Shown piece after piece: positions 12,246-25,020 of a DNA stretch of 64,000 nucleotides (its first letter is position 1; every line of letters begins with the position of its first letter). Source of the DNA: Tupaia tana (Eukaryota; Chordata; Mammalia; Scandentia; Tupaiidae); assembly GCA_026018925.1 (NCBI GenBank), contig JAKSZU010000009.1, positions 73,070,041 to 73,134,040 on the forward strand, written 5' to 3'. Made by a program: the position numbers and the translations under genes. The notes under the pieces were generated by a model that saw nothing but the letters and a program-made list of their open reading frames with translations, ran no database searches and was not told the origin of the DNA.

Positions 12246-15200
12246 CATAGACTGTAGACACTCGGTATATATTAAGTGGGGATATACAGTGTCTCTCCTT
12301 CATAGCCTGGCTTGCTTCACTCAGCAGTAAATGGCTGAATAGTATTCCATAGAGTATATGTGCCACAGTTTTTCAGTCCATTCATCTGTTCATGGACATC
12401 TGGATTGGTTCCATGTCTTAGCAATTGGGAACAGTGCTGCAATAAACATTGATGTGCAAGCACTTTTTCGATGAAGAATTCTTCTGTCCTTTGGGTAGAT
12501 ACCAGGGAGTGGGATTGCTGGATCATATGGTAATTCTCTTTGTAGATTTTTGAGGAATCTCCAAATTGTTCTCCACAGTGGCTGGACCAATTTACATTAC
12601 TCCAGCAGTGTAAGAGGTTCCCCTTTCACCACACCCCCGCCAGCACTTACCATTGTTTTTTAATCTTTTGTCATTCTGAATGGGGTTAGGTAGTATCTCA
12701 TTGTTGTTTTGATCTACATTTCCCTTACAATGAGGGATGTTGAGCATTTTTTCATGTGCCTTTTGGCTATTTGTATGTCATCCTTAGAGAGTGTTTTTTT
12801 CAACTCATTCTCCCATTTTTTAATAGGGTCGATCCTCTTTTTTTCAGAATACCTGATTGAGTTCCTTGTGCATTCTGGTTATCAGTCCCTTTTCTGATAC
12901 ATAATTTACAAAAATATTTTCGCTTTCAATTCACAATAATTACTGTGTCTTTTGCCATGCAGAAACTCCTTAGTCTGATGTACTCCCACTTGTCTATTTT
13001 GGGGATTATTGACTATGCTTTTGGAGTCTTATTAAAGAAGTCTTTCCCTATCCCAATGTCTCCCAGCATTTCCCCAGTATTTTCCAGGAGCAGTTTTATA
13101 GTTTGAGGTCTTAGATTTAGATCTTTGGTCCACCTTGACTTGAATTTTGTCAAAGGTGAGAGGTAGGGGTTCAAATTATTCTTTCAGTAGGTGGAAGTCC
13201 AGTTTTTCCAGCAACATTTGCTGAAGAGGTTTTTCTTTTCTCATTGGGTTGACTGGTACCCCTTGTCAAAAATCAGTTGACTGTGTTTGGGAATTTATTT
13301 CTGGGGACTCTTTTCTGTTCCATTGGTCCACATATCTGTTTCTGTGCTAGTATCATGCTGTTTTGATTACCACAGTTTTGTAGTATATTTTTAGTTCAGG
13401 GAGTGAGATGCCACCCACTCCACTCTTCTTGTGCAGAATTGCTTTGGCAATACAGGGTCTTTTATAATTCCAGACAAATTTTATGATTGTCTCTTCTAGA
13501 TCTATGAAGAATGTGTCTGGTACTTTGATTGGCATTGCATTAAATATGTAGATTGATTTGAGTAGAATTGCCATTTTGATTATATTAATTCTTCCAATCC
13601 AGGAACACGAGATTTCCTTCCACTTTTTTGTGTCATTTTAAATTCCTTTTTCTAGCTTCTTACAGTTTTCCTTGTAGAGGTCTTTAACTTCTTTGGTAAG
13701 ATTTATTCCTAAGTATCCTATACTTTTTGTGGCTATGGTAAATGGAATAACTTTTTTCAGTTTTATCTCAATCTGCCCATTGTTTGTATAAAGAAAAGCT
13801 GTAGATTTCTTTATATTCATTTTGTACCCTGCAACTTTACTGTATTCATGTATTACTTCCAGAAATATTTTCATGGAAACCATTGGATCTTCTATGTATA
13901 CAATCATGTCATCTGCGAATAGAGAGTTTTTTACTTCTTCTTTTCCTATTTGAATGCCTTTTATTCGTTCCTCTTTTCTGATTGCATTGGTGAGGACTTC
14001 CAGGACTGTATTGAAAAGTAGTGGCGAAAGTGGGCTTCCTTGTCTTGTCCCTGTTTTTAGTGGAAAGGATTTCAGCCTTTCTCCATTCAGGATGATGTTC
14101 GCTATGCATTTTTCATAGATAGCTTTTATTGTGTTGAGAAATGACCCTTCTATGCCGATTTTTCTGAGAGTCTTGATCGTGAAGGGATGTTGTATCATAT
14201 CAAATGCTTTTTTCTGCATCAAATGATATGACCATATGGTTTTTATCTTTCTTCCTGTTAATATGGTGTATTACAATTATGGTTATGTGTATGTAGAACC
14301 AACCTTGCATTCCTGGAATAAAGCCTACCTGATCATGATGTATAATCTTTCATATAAGATGTTGGATACAATTTGCTAGTATCTTGTTTAGAATCTTTGT
14401 GTCTATATTCATCAGAGATATTGGTGTCTAGTTTTCTTTCCTTGTCCTGTCCTTATCTGTTTTAAGGATAATAGTGATAGAAGCTTCATAGAATGAATTA
14501 GGGAGAGATTGATGCTTTTGGATCTTTAGAAATAACGTGAGCAGAATGTAGGTTAACTCTTCTTTGAAAGTTTTGTTGAATTCAGAGGTGAAGGCCATCA
14601 GGGCCAGGGCTTTTCTTTGTTGGAAGGTTATTTATTACTGATTCAATCTCCTGGCTTGTTATGGGCCTATTCTGACTTTCTATATCCTCCTGGCTCATTC
14701 TTGGTAGATTATATGTGTTCAGGAATTTGTCCATCTCATCCAGATTATCTTGTTTCTTGGTATATAGATGTTCATAGTATCCTCTAATGATGTTTTGTAT
14801 TTCTACTATGTCTGTTATTAAATTGCCTGCTTCATTGCAGATTTAATTTACCTGGTTCCTTTCTCTCTTCTTAATAAGTCTCACTAGTGGTGTATTGATT
14901 TTGTTTATCTTTTCAAAGAAGCAGCTTTTACTTTATTTTCTCTACAATTAATTTATTTTCTATTTCATTTATTTCTGCTTGGATCTTTATTATTTCCTTT
15001 CTCCTGGAGATTTTTGGATTTTTTTGCTATTGCTTTTCCAATTCTCTAAGGGCATCATGTTAGGTGATCCATTTGCCTTCTTTCCATCTTTCTCTTATGT
15101 GCCTAATTGCTATGAACTTTCCTCTTATGAGTGCTTTAGAGAGCAGTGTCCCAAAGATTATGGAAACTTGTGTCCTCATTGTCATTAGCTTCCATAAATC

Positions 15201-16036
15201 TTTTGATTTCAGACTTTTATTTCTTCAGTAGTTGTGGAGTCTTTCAGGAGTAGGTTATTTATTTTCAATGTATTTGAGTATTTTTGAGGATTTCTCTTGA
15301 AATTAAACTCAAGTTTAATTCCATCATGGTCGGAGTTGATGCTGGATATAGTTTCTATGGTTTTGAATCTGTAAAGGCTTGCTTTGTGTCCTGTGATGTG
15401 GTCAATCTGAAAAGGTTCCATGTGGGGGTGAGAAAAAAGTTTATCTCATGGTTTTTGGATGGAAACTTCCATTGATGCCGGTTAAGTCCATTTGATTTAT
15501 CGTATCATTTAGATCCTTTATATCTTTACCTATTTTTTGTCTAGATGATCTGTCCAGGGGTGACAGTACAGTGTTGACGTCTCCAACAATTAGTGTGTTG
15601 CAGCCTGTCTCCCCTTTTAGATCTAACAGTCTTTCCTTCAAATATTTGGGTGCTCCTACTTTAGGTGCATAGATATTTATAAGCATTATCTCTTCTAGAT
15701 CTATCAATCCTTTTACTACAATATAGTGCCCTTCCTCGTGTCTTTGAACAGTTTTTGTTTTAAAGCCTATTTTGTCAGAAATTAATATCGCAACTCCAGC
15801 TCTTTTTTGGTTCCCATTTGCATGGAAAAGCTTTTCCAACCCTTCCCTTTCAGTATATGTATGTCTTTATCCATGAAGTGGGTTTCCTGTAGGCAATAGA
15901 TAGAGGGTTTCTGTTTTCTTTCTTTTTTCTTTTTTCCATTCAGCCAGTCTATGTCTCTTGATTGGAGAATTTAATTAATTAACATTCCATGTTTTTATCG
16001 ATGTTACCGGATCTGTCCCTACATTTAAGTTTGCCA
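12246..16036 (-). pseudogene. L1 ORF2 (endonuclease and reverse transcriptase), broken
   Basis: In sense the endonuclease region reads FHANGNQKRAGVAILISDKI and LINIYAPKVGAPK (about 15840-15440). The RT region gives [33 protein letters not shown] and [13 protein letters not shown] (14220-13640), followed by [19 protein letters not shown] (13400-13350). The catalytic Asp pair is intact. Frameshifts separate these blocks, so the protein is not made as one chain. It encodes the nickase and polymerase of L1 retrotransposition in the intact family. Confidence 0.88.
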
Positions 16037-16079
16037 TTATCTTAGTTGCCTTTTATTCCTTTGTTTTTGGCTGTTAATT

Positions 16080-16983
16080 CTTTAGTTTTCCTAGAACAGT
16101 ATTTTCTTCAGGGTTTCTTGAAGAGCTGGCCTGGTGTTGGCAAATTCTTTCAGGTTTTGTTTGTGTGAGAATATTTTAATTTTTTTCCCATATGAAGGAT
16201 AATTTTGCAGGATATAATAATCTTGGTTGAAATTGTTTCTCTCTTAACACTTTCAATATACACTTTCCCATTCTTTTCTTGCTTGCATTGTTCCCATTGA
16301 GAGATCCAGTGTTAGCCTGATGGGATGACCTTTGTAAGTCACTTCTCGTTTCTCTCTTGCCAGTTTTAGTATCATGTTCTTAAATGTGGTCTTGGACAGT
16401 ACGGCTAAGATGTGCTTGGAGAAGGTCTTCTGGGGTTGATTCTATTTGGAGTTCTTTGTATTTCTTCAGTCTGGATGCTTGAGTGCCTCTCTAGACTTGG
16501 GTAATTTTCTTACAGGATTTCATGTAATAGATTTTCCATGCCGTTATTAGTTTCTTCACCTTCTGGGATGCAAATTATTTGCATGTTTGGGCGTCTAATG
16601 AAATCTAGTATTTCTCATGTATTATCTTCATGTGTTTTTGCTATTTGCTCTTTTTGGTGTTTTTTCCTAGGTCAGTGGTTTTATCTTCTACATTGGAGTT
16701 TTGATCTTCAGCTTGGTCTAACAGACTTTTAATACTTTTGATTTCCTGTATTACAGACTTCATCTCTAGTAATTCCATCTGATTCTTTCTCAGAGTATCC
16801 ATTTTTTTCTTTCATATCATGGAAGGACTTCCTAATCTCCTGTAGTTCATTGTCTCTTTTCTGTTCCAACTCATGGAATTTGACCACCATGAATGTTCGA
16901 AATTCTTTCTCTGACATTTTGGTAACGTCCTCGGTTTTTACAAAAGATGGAGGGTACTTATTCTTTTCCTTTGATGGAGACAT
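16080..16983 (-). pseudogene. L1 ORF1, broken
   Basis: Sense start MSPSKEKNKYPPSFVKTEDV at 16983, followed by a charged segment FHELEQKRDNELQEIRKSFH typical of the ORF1p coiled coil, ending at a stop near 16730. The rest of the ORF1 region (to about 16080) is recognisable by order against the plus-strand L1 but is out of frame. The N-terminal sequence differs from that of the plus-strand L1. Confidence 0.8.
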
Positions 16984-17625
16984 ATTTCCTGGTTTATTAG
17001 ACCTGAGGCTCTTCTACTTCTAGCCATTGGAAGATGTATTCACTTTTGAATACCTCTTAGGAAAACGTTTCTCCAACTAGGAGCAAGTGTGTTTCCCTTT
17101 TTCTGCGCATTGATGTTTGCCAAAATCTCTCTTCTGTTGTTTTCAGCAATGTGGTCTCAAGAGGGGTACTCTATCAGGTGTTTGAAGAGCAGTAGCTCCT
17201 TTTTCACAAGCTGTTCAGTACAAGGGAGAATCCCAGAGAACCTTACATTACTACGGAATTTCAGATCTGTGATTCTAGACCTGAGTAGTCCTTATGGCAG
17301 GGTGGAAGATGAAGAGGAGAGGATAATACAAGAGGAAAGAAGTACAGAGGGGAATAAAGAAAAAGTCACACACCACACCTGCTTTCCTGTCTAGAGACTG
17401 AGTCTTGGGCTAGGGAGCCTGGAAATGAGGTGGGGGACAGTGGTACCCGTTCCTCAAGGTCCCTTATGGCCAGAGGCTTGGAGATGGAACTTCAGCCTGC
17501 TGCAGAGCAAAGAACAGTCTGTCTAAGGGGCTGGGCCTTGGGCTGGGGAGCCTGGAAGTGAGGCAGGGGGCAGTGGTTCACCTTCCTCAAGGTCCCTTGT
17601 GGCCAGAGGCCTGGAGATGAAACTC
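16984..17625 (-). promoter_or_regulatory. L1 5' UTR with two tandem monomer-like repeats
   Basis: The outermost part holds two direct repeats about 133 bp apart: CTTGGGCTAGGGAGCCTGG at 17404 and CTTGGGCTGGGGAGCCTGG at 17537. Both share the following blocks (GGGGG-CAGTGGT, CCTCAAGGTCCCTT, GGCCAGAGGC, GGAGATG). The layout resembles promoter monomers of rodent L1s, although the sequence is not one I recognise. The inner about 400 bp leads to ORF1. Confidence 0.75.
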
Positions 17626-20111
17626 TTCTGTAATTTTTTAAAGAGCTAACCCCCATTCTACTCAAACTATTTCTAAAGATCCAAAAAAATCAAGCTTGCA
17701 AGATTCATTTTATAAAGCCTCAATCACGCTCATCCCCCAAACAGATAAAGACATAACAACAACAAAAAAAAACTATTACTATTCATCTCTGATGAATATA
17801 AATGCAAAATTTCTTAACTAGCAAATTGTATGCAATGACACATTAAGATTGTACAGCATTAGAAGGTAAACTTTATTTCAGGGATGCAAGAATGATTCAA
17901 CATACACAAAGTTATAAATGTAATACACCATACCATATGATACTGTCAATTGATGCAGAAAAATTATTGGATAAAAGACAATATCCCTTCATGATTAATA
18001 CTCTCAGTAAAATCAGCACAAAAAGGACATTTTTCAACACAATAAAAGCCATATGTGAAAAACCTATAGCTAAAGTCATACTGAAATGGAACAAGTTAAG
18101 GCTGCCCACTTTCTCCACTCCTTTTCAATATAGTACTGGAAGTCCTAAATGCAATCAGACAAGAGAATAAAATACGGATCCAAGGCATTCAAATAGGGAA
18201 AGAAGAAGTGAAATTACCTATTTGAAGATGACATAATCATAGGCATAGAAAACTCACAAATAAACTTCCTAGAAGTGATATATGAATACACTAATGTGGC
18301 AGAATACAAATCAACATACAAAAATCTATAGTATTTCTATACACCAACAGTGAACATACTGAGATAAAATTAAAGAAAGCAATTCCACTTACAATAACCA
18401 CAAAAGAAATAAGATATCTAGGAATGAACCTAACCAACGAAATCAAAGACCTCTGCCAGGAAAACTATGAAAAACTAAAAATAGATACTGATAAAGACAC
18501 ATAAAAAGTGGAAAGACATCCCATGTTCCTGGATAGAAATAATATAATTAAAACGTCAATCCTACCTAAATTAATGTACATATTTAACACAATCTTAAAT
18601 TACCAGAGATACCCTTCACAGATATAGGAAAAAAAATCACAGAATTCATCTGGAATCATAAAAGACCTCATATTGTCAAAGCAATTCTACAGAAGAAGAG
18701 TAGAGTAGGAGGCATCTCACTGTCTGACCCCAAAAATATATTACAAACCTGTGAACATCAAAACAGCATGATTTGGCACAAAAATAGTCACGTGGACCAA
18801 TGGAACAGAATAGAGATCCCAGAAATGAACCCCAAAACATTTAGCCAACTGACTTTTGACAAAGGGCACCAGTCACTACAGTGGTAAAAGGAAAATCTCT
18901 TTCACAAATGGTGCTGGAAAAACTGGGTATCCACCTGCAGAAAGATGAAGCTGGACTCCTGTCTCTCACCATTAATAAAAATAAACTCAAAATGGATCCA
19001 AGATCTAAACCTAAGGCCTCAAACTATAAAACTACTGCTGAATAGCACAGAGGAAACTCTGGGAGACATGGGAACAAGCAAATACTTCATAAATAAGACC
19101 CTTAAAGCACAGGCTATAATCTGAAAAATAGACAAATGGGATTACATCAGGTTAAAAAACAAACAAACAAACCTGTTCAGCAAAAGAAACAATTAGAGTG
19201 AATTGGTAGGTCTCAAAATGGGAGAATATATTTGCAAACTATGCCTCAGATAAGGGACTGATAACCAGAATATGCGGGGAGCTCAATCAACTTACCTGGA
19301 AAAAACTCATCAACCCAATTAAAAGATAAGCCAATGAGCTGAACAGACAACTCTCTACAGATGACATACAAACAGCCAAAAACCATATGAAATGCTCAAC
19401 ATCCCTTATCATAAGGGAGATGCAAATCAAAACCACAATGAAATATCACCTAACCCCAGTCAGAATGGCTAAGATTAAATTATGTAATTAGTAAATTAAA
19501 TGTAAATTAGTACAGCCACTATGGAGAACAATATGGAGGTTCCTTAAAGACCGAAAAATAGAACTACCATATGATCCAGCAACCCCAATCCTGGGTATCT
19601 ACCCACAGGATATGAATACACTCAGTCAGAAAATACCTGCACATCCATGTATATTGTGGCATTATTCACAATATATACTACTCAGCCATAAAAAAAAAAA
19701 ATGAGACCCTGGCATTTGATAAAAAGTGAAAAAACATGAAAGATTACTGCTAAGTAAAGAAGTGAGCCAGACTATGAAAGAGAGGCATTGTATGTTGTCC
19801 CCACTTAATATATACCGAATGTCTTCACTCCATGGTAGAAACTGAAAAATTAGAAGACATAAAAGCATGGAGAACAATTGCAGATACTAGAGACAGTGTG
19901 GGAGGAGGGCAGGAAATGGGGGGGGGAGAAGGGAATCAAGGGAAAAAGAAAGAAGCAAAACATTTAAGCGACACAAATATTGAAAATTATCTATTGATGA
20001 TAACATGTATGATAGTATCTTTAACTGGGCTAATATGTAATGTATTCATCCTTGGAAAATTCATTTTGCATGCTATAATAATATACAGTGGTCGAATGTA
20101 TAAAATAAAAT

Positions 20112-20345
20112 TGGGACCAGCAGATGGCATAATGGCTAAATTGCTAGACTCCCACGTAGTCAACTGTGGTTCAAGTCCTGGACCAGAGGCTTCAAACCCA
20201 AATTTTGGGCAAGTACGTGCATGCCCAAAATCCTGGGAGGAGAAGGGATTGTGGCATGGTCATCCCCCCTGGAGGGGGGGGTGATTTCTTGCTTTCTGTC
20301 TCTCTGACATTCCAGCTAGCCCACACAACCAATAGCAAAAGTCTG
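20112..20345 (+). mobile_element. tRNA-derived SINE, long type
   Basis: Sense copy at the 3' tail of the old L1, starting TGGGACCAGCAGATGG. The head has intact A- and B-box regions, the 3' segment is degenerate, and the tail is AAATAAAATAAAATAAA. The A-rich L1 tail before it and the SINE tail after it blur the TSD. Confidence 0.85.
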
Positions 20346-20359
20346 TCAAAAATAAAATA

Positions 20360-21774
20360 AAATAAAAAATGAAGCAGCTGCTAAAAAACTAATAATCTTG
20401 TAACTTACTATAAATCTAAGACCAAATCAAAGCTAGCATACTAGTAAGGAATAGGTCTTTAATTTGGTTTTGGTCAGAAAATTAAAAATATCATTGTCAG
20501 GTGCCTATAATTCATGGCCTGCTTATTTCAAATAATATACTTTAATAATAGCTATTCTAAAATATGCTTATATCACCAAGAAAAAGTTAACTAAGAGTAA
20601 TATCTTGAACATTTATGGCCATAATGGCCATATTTTATGAAACATTGAGAAGGATAATATTAAAGTAATTTTCTCAAAAATAGTAATGTATACCAATGGC
20701 CTATTTGGAAGACATTGTAATGAGTGCTGTCAGATACAAGGATGAATCAAATATTACCTGTTGCCGTTAAATAATTTACAATTTGATAAGGAAAATATAA
20801 AACACACATGCATGAACACATAAGCACACATGCACACACAACAGGCAGAGAGTTCTTTGAAGAGTAAAGGAAATGTAAGAAAGCACAGGAGAGAATAAAA
20901 TTTTTTCTGGCATTAGTAATAGTCTCAGTAGTTTGCAACTGCAAAGTCTGAAAACTAAAAGGAAATAACTAACAGAAGAAAATAACAATAGCTATTGACA
21001 AAATAAGGAATTTCCTTTCAACAGCAGAAACCAAAGTCTTATTTTTTAAACCCTGAAATTGGCTTCAGAGTTTTTAAATTTTTTGACATTAATTATTACA
21101 AAAGCTGTGGATCAGGTGACAGCAGAGTGGTAACAAAACTGAATCCACATGGGAATGATCCTAATTTTGTATCTAAGGGTCTCGCTGAGTGTACCAGGCC
21201 TGTGCACCCATGATCTGAAAACAGTCGAGGTTAGATAGTGGCATGAAGATCTTTTTGGGATATCTTTTTCTCTCTATCTTAAAAGAAATAAACTCCAAAG
21301 AATGTATAAAGGTTAGAATTAAAATGTGAACCAAGAAAACTTGGAATTCCCTCTTTTTGTTGAAATCCTTTTGCATGAAAATAATTTTATTTACATAAAG
21401 TAAATTAGTTTTATAAATTCTCACATATATTGATACACTAGATAATTGTATCATTTCAATTTAATGTGCAAAAAAATCTTATTTCAATGAAACTATTTCA
21501 CAGAGAATTACAACATTAATAATATGCTATAGTTACTTAATAATAATAATATTTTTACCTACATAGTGCCTAATCCATTTTACTTAAAACAGTATTTTAC
21601 TTAATATGCTAAACCAATCTTTACTAATTATTGTATAAAGGAAACATTGCAACAATGAAAACTTTATAGTAATTTACCATCTTTAGAAGAGTTACTACAG
21701 TTAAAAAATACTAAGGTGTGTCAGCTTTTCCCAGAGTATTCTTTGGATTGATGCTAGTTAAGAAACTTGACACA
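20360..21774. other. Unique sequence
   Basis: No gene or confident repeat seen. There is a short CA-rich stretch around 20805-20840 and an AT-rich composition. Confidence 0.5.
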
Positions 21775-22018
21775 GGGCCAGCAGTTGGCATGGTGATTAA
21801 GAAACTGGCTTCCCATATGGCCTACTGTGGTTAGAGTCCAGACCCAGTGGCTTGAAAAATCACACTAGGAAAGTGTGTGTGCCCAAAATACCAGAGGAAA
21901 AGGAAGGAGAAGGGATTAGGACATGCCCTCCCTGAAGGGGTGATTTCTCACTTTCCCTCTCTGTCTCTCTCAGGTAAGTGCATGTACCCTACAGCAACAA
22001 CTTTAAAAAAATAATAAT
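21775..22018 (+). mobile_element. tRNA-derived SINE, long type, old
   Basis: Sense copy with older head GGGCCAGCAGTTGGCATGG, a diverged body and TC motif. Probable TSD AAGAAACTTGA near 21762, with a near copy at about 22026. Confidence 0.85.
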
Positions 22019-22039
22019 CAAAAAAGAGAAACTTGATAA

Positions 22040-23485
22040 AAGAAATGTTCGGATTTTGCCTCCTTCTTAAATCAGTAAGTATATTATTCATTCATATTTA
22101 TTAACGTCAACAGAAGTAAGTCAGGCATAATCTTTGCTCTGAATTGTTAAGTATTGATTAAATGCAATACATTTTAATTAATAATAAAATTAAGATATTT
22201 CATTTAATTCCCCCATTTCATTGCACCTATTCCTCGGTATTGTCCATTCTCTTCAGTCAGCACTGGCTCCTTCTGATAGAAGAATGTAAATCATATTTAT
22301 TAGCATATTTTACTGTTAAGCTACTGTCATCATTTTAGAATGTTTGGTTGCTTCCAATAATCATATATTAATTCTATTATACTCAAAATCACACATTAAT
22401 ATATAAACTAAGATTTAATTAATACATTAATTACAGTATTCATGCAAAAGACACTAATCAAGACAAATAAAGTATTATTGAAAATTATTTATTAAAACAT
22501 AAGCTTAAAGTTACAGATTTCAAGTGTAAACATTTAATATCGAAGATCCTTCTGCCAAAGACTGTAAATAATGTGTGTTTGTATGAATTGATATTCTTCA
22601 AAATCTGGGCAGCTAAACATGTGAAAGAGGATGATGAAGTGTGACAACCACAATACTAAGATGTTTCAGAACATCTTACCTTCTATCCACATACGAACTT
22701 CACTGGGAGAAGATGTCACAGTAGGATCTCGGTGGAAGAGATGAAACAATTTTGCCATTTCTCAGAATGGGTAAGTAGGGAAAATCTTCTGTAGTTAATG
22801 TTTAAGGCATAGATAATCTGAGTATCTAAGAATGAAATGATAGAACTTAATCAGGTTCCAGCTTTATCTATTCATACGGACTGAATTATATTAGCATCTG
22901 CAGTAAGGTGTGGAAGTTGGGAGGAAAATAGCTCACCATTAATTAATAATTAGATTAATACTTATTGAATGCCTTTTTAATAAAATACAAAAATTAAAAT
23001 ACAAATCTGACACTACTTCTAACCCACAGAAATTGTGAATTTACTGAGAAGAATCAAAAATACATAAACGATGTGTTAATTAACTTAAGGTGAGTACCTT
23101 ACAGAGAAAATGGTAATAAGTTTATGCTTAACTGCAAGGAAGAGAGACCTTCATTCAGCAGGTGATATCTGAATCAAGCCAAAGACTATATGGAAAAGAA
23201 CCTTAGGGGGAAAAGTGGTGATACCTACCTCATAGTGTGTTTTGAGACCCATGTAAAAAAGAATGCAAGGAAAACACTTACCAAAATATAAAATATTCAC
23301 TATGGAAATATGAATCATAATTAGTCTTGGTAGTTTGGAAGTGCCAATTTGTTGCAATCTGCAGTGTTCATGTATTACTCAGCCCTTGGAATTCATAGTA
23401 GGAAATATTCAAATGATATACTAATGACAGTTTAAAAACATTATGATAGTGCAAATCAGAATAAACTGTTTTCCCCCTTCCACTT
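22040..23485. other. Unique AT-rich sequence
   Basis: No gene, MIR or SINE recognised. It contains TTAATTAATAATTAG-type AT-rich runs. Short ORFs have no recognisable domain. Confidence 0.5.
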
Positions 23486-23486
23486 A

Positions 23487-23685
23487 CTTTTTTTTTTCAT
23501 GAGCTCACTAAAGGGAGACAGAGAAATTGAGAAATTTCCTCTAAGGTGGGATGGCCATGATGAAATCCCCCTCCTTCACTCTTCTCTGGATTTTGGACCT
23601 CCAGATTGGGGTTCAAACTGTGCTAGGCCATGGGGAATCCAGGGCCTTAATATGCCACCCTCTGACCTCCAACCTCCTACATTTT
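23487..23685 (-). mobile_element. tRNA-derived SINE, old copy
   Basis: Antisense: poly(T) at the left, then CATGAGCTCAC, GGGATGGCCATGATG and GGGGTTCAAACTGTGCTAGG matching body and B-box regions in order. It is strongly diverged. The 3' segment reads more like the CTCATG ending of the second SINE family, so its subfamily is uncertain. Confidence 0.65.
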
Positions 23686-23987
23686 AGCTCAGTTTTATGA
23701 CCCTGTATATGCAAACAGTTTACAAATGTAAATCATTAATGTTCATGTTAAACAAATGGTCTAAACTCATAGCCAAAGCCCTTTGTGGAAAAAAAAGTTC
23801 AATATAGTCTTTCCTTTCCAAGTCGAAATAAGTATAACCAAATTAGACTAGCAGTACAGTCATGTTTTTCCCTCCCTTAACTTAGCCAAGTTTACTCAGG
23901 CCCTGTCTTACTTCTTGAACTACTGCAAGACATTTTGTGTTAACCATTATCTTCCCCCTTAAGAAAACTGGGTTTGAATCTGAATGT

Positions 23988-24162
23988 ATTTTTAAAATAT
24001 TCATTTAATTCCATTTGTTATTATAATTATTATTTTCATTTGACCAGAGATAGAGAGAGAGAAAGGGAATAATGAGAAAGCAAGCATCCAGGTCCAGAAC
24101 TTGAACCATGATTGGCCAAGTGGATTTCAGCACCCTTAAACATCATGCTACCTGCTGGCCCC
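23988..24162 (-). mobile_element. tRNA-derived SINE, short type
   Basis: Antisense copy in which the tRNA-like head (right end, CCTGCTGGCCCC) joins directly to the TC motif and then to TTTGACCAGAG, without the about 85-bp body of the long type. TSD TGAATCTGAATGT near 23975-23987, with a near copy at 24164-24176. It is the clearest bounded member of the short subfamily. Confidence 0.85.
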
Positions 24163-24357
24163 ATGAATCTGAATCTCTTTTACAAAACTGTTTTCTCAAG
24201 GAAAAACAAACTTTAGAAACTGCTATTAAGTGCCAGGCACCGGCAAAGACCAGTTTCCAGCCCATTGCCCCATCCCATCTCTTGCTAGGTTCAAGCTATT
24301 TCCTGTAGCAAGTGGTTAAACTGCAAAAATGGTAAGGAGTTAACAGGTTTTCTAAAG

Positions 24358-24564
24358 CAATGTTATCCAACAGAACTTGTTGCAATACTGAAGTAGTATA
24401 CATTTGCACTAATATTGTAGCCACTAGGCATATATTTATGGCTATTAAGCACATAGAATGTGGCTAGTGAGAATTGGAAACTCGATTTTTAATTGCAATT
24501 CATTTGAATTTATGAAAATTAAATACCTCTATGTGGTTAATGGTTATTGTGTTGGACAACACAG
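24358..24564 (+). mobile_element. Ancient hAT-type MITE (Charlie-like)
   Basis: About 207-bp element with imperfect terminal inverted repeats (CAATGTTATCC at left, GGACAACACAG at right) and an internal AGCCACTAGG, TATGGCTATTAAGCAC and GTGGCTAGTGAGAA series typical of a common mammalian Charlie-group MITE. Imperfect 8-bp flanking duplication: TTCTAAAG at 24350-24357 and TTCTAGGA at 24565-24572. It is non-coding and long inactive. I am confident of the class but not of the exact family name. Confidence 0.75.
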
Positions 24565-24924
24565 TTCTAGGACTTCCAATCAAGTACTTGGAGGACAATA
24601 TCAGATTGAAAATAAAAGCTGCTAGAGGAATAGGAAAATCTGATAGAATCTTGATTCTTACTGTATCTGTTGTAAAGTGCACAATGAAAATAGCAAGAAG
24701 CCCACCAGCACCAGCAGGTGTGAGGGGAGAAGACTCTGCAGAAGAGGGAGGGTGGGAGATAAAGGAAAGGAGGTTTGGGTGGGCTCTGATGAACTGTGAA
24801 GGTTTTTCTGCTACTTTGAAAAAATATAAATATATAAAATTAATAAGATGAATACTGATCCAGTATTTGTTAAAATAAAAGGAAAAACGTTCTGTTTCAT
24901 TCAAACATATTCAACATTTCAAGG

Positions 24925-25020
24925 CTCAGAGGTGAATGCCTCTTTACTATGTGCCAAGCACAGCAAATTTCATTAATTTTCTTGTGCTTTGTATGATTAT
25001 AAAAAATAACTAAACTACTC
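24925..25020 (+). mobile_element. Possible MIR fragment
   Basis: Contains CTTTACTATGTGCCAAGCAC, which matches the MIR core phrase (TACTATGTGCCAGGCAC). The surrounding match is weak. Confidence 0.4.

Larger units (their letters stand above)
11969..17625 (-). mobile_element. Near full-length L1, minus strand, with tandem promoter repeats
   Basis: Antisense element flanked by TSD TTCTGCAATTTTTT at 11955-11968 and TTCTGTAATTTTTT at 17626-17639, interrupting the old L1 in its RT region. In sense order: 5' UTR 17625-16984, ORF1 from 16983, ORF2 from about 16036, then a 3' UTR ending at 11969. It is about 5.66 kb with no nested SINE. The RT keeps an intact LFADDMIVY motif, and reading frames are longer than in the other L1s, but stops remain. 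The 3' UTR differs from subfamily X. Confidence 0.92.
3668..20111 (+). mobile_element. Old L1 copy (host of the nest), interrupted by two L1s and a SINE
   Basis: Remnant pieces in order: 3668-5260 (C-terminal half of ORF1, spacer, ORF2 endonuclease), 11318-11364, 11689-11968 (start of the reverse-transcriptase region) and 17640-20111 (rest of ORF2 and 3' UTR). Each gap is an insertion bounded by TSDs, and the coding order resumes correctly across each. It is 5'-truncated within ORF1. ORF2 has many stops and frameshifts, and the RT motif corresponding to FADD reads FEDD near 18220. About 4.4 kb of the element itself survives. Its 3' UTR differs from those of the two inserted L1s. Confidence 0.88.

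Noticed and set aside
16538-17394. Plus-strand frames of about 60-100 codons in the minus-strand L1.
   Set aside because: They are antisense shadows of L1 ORF1 and 5' UTR.
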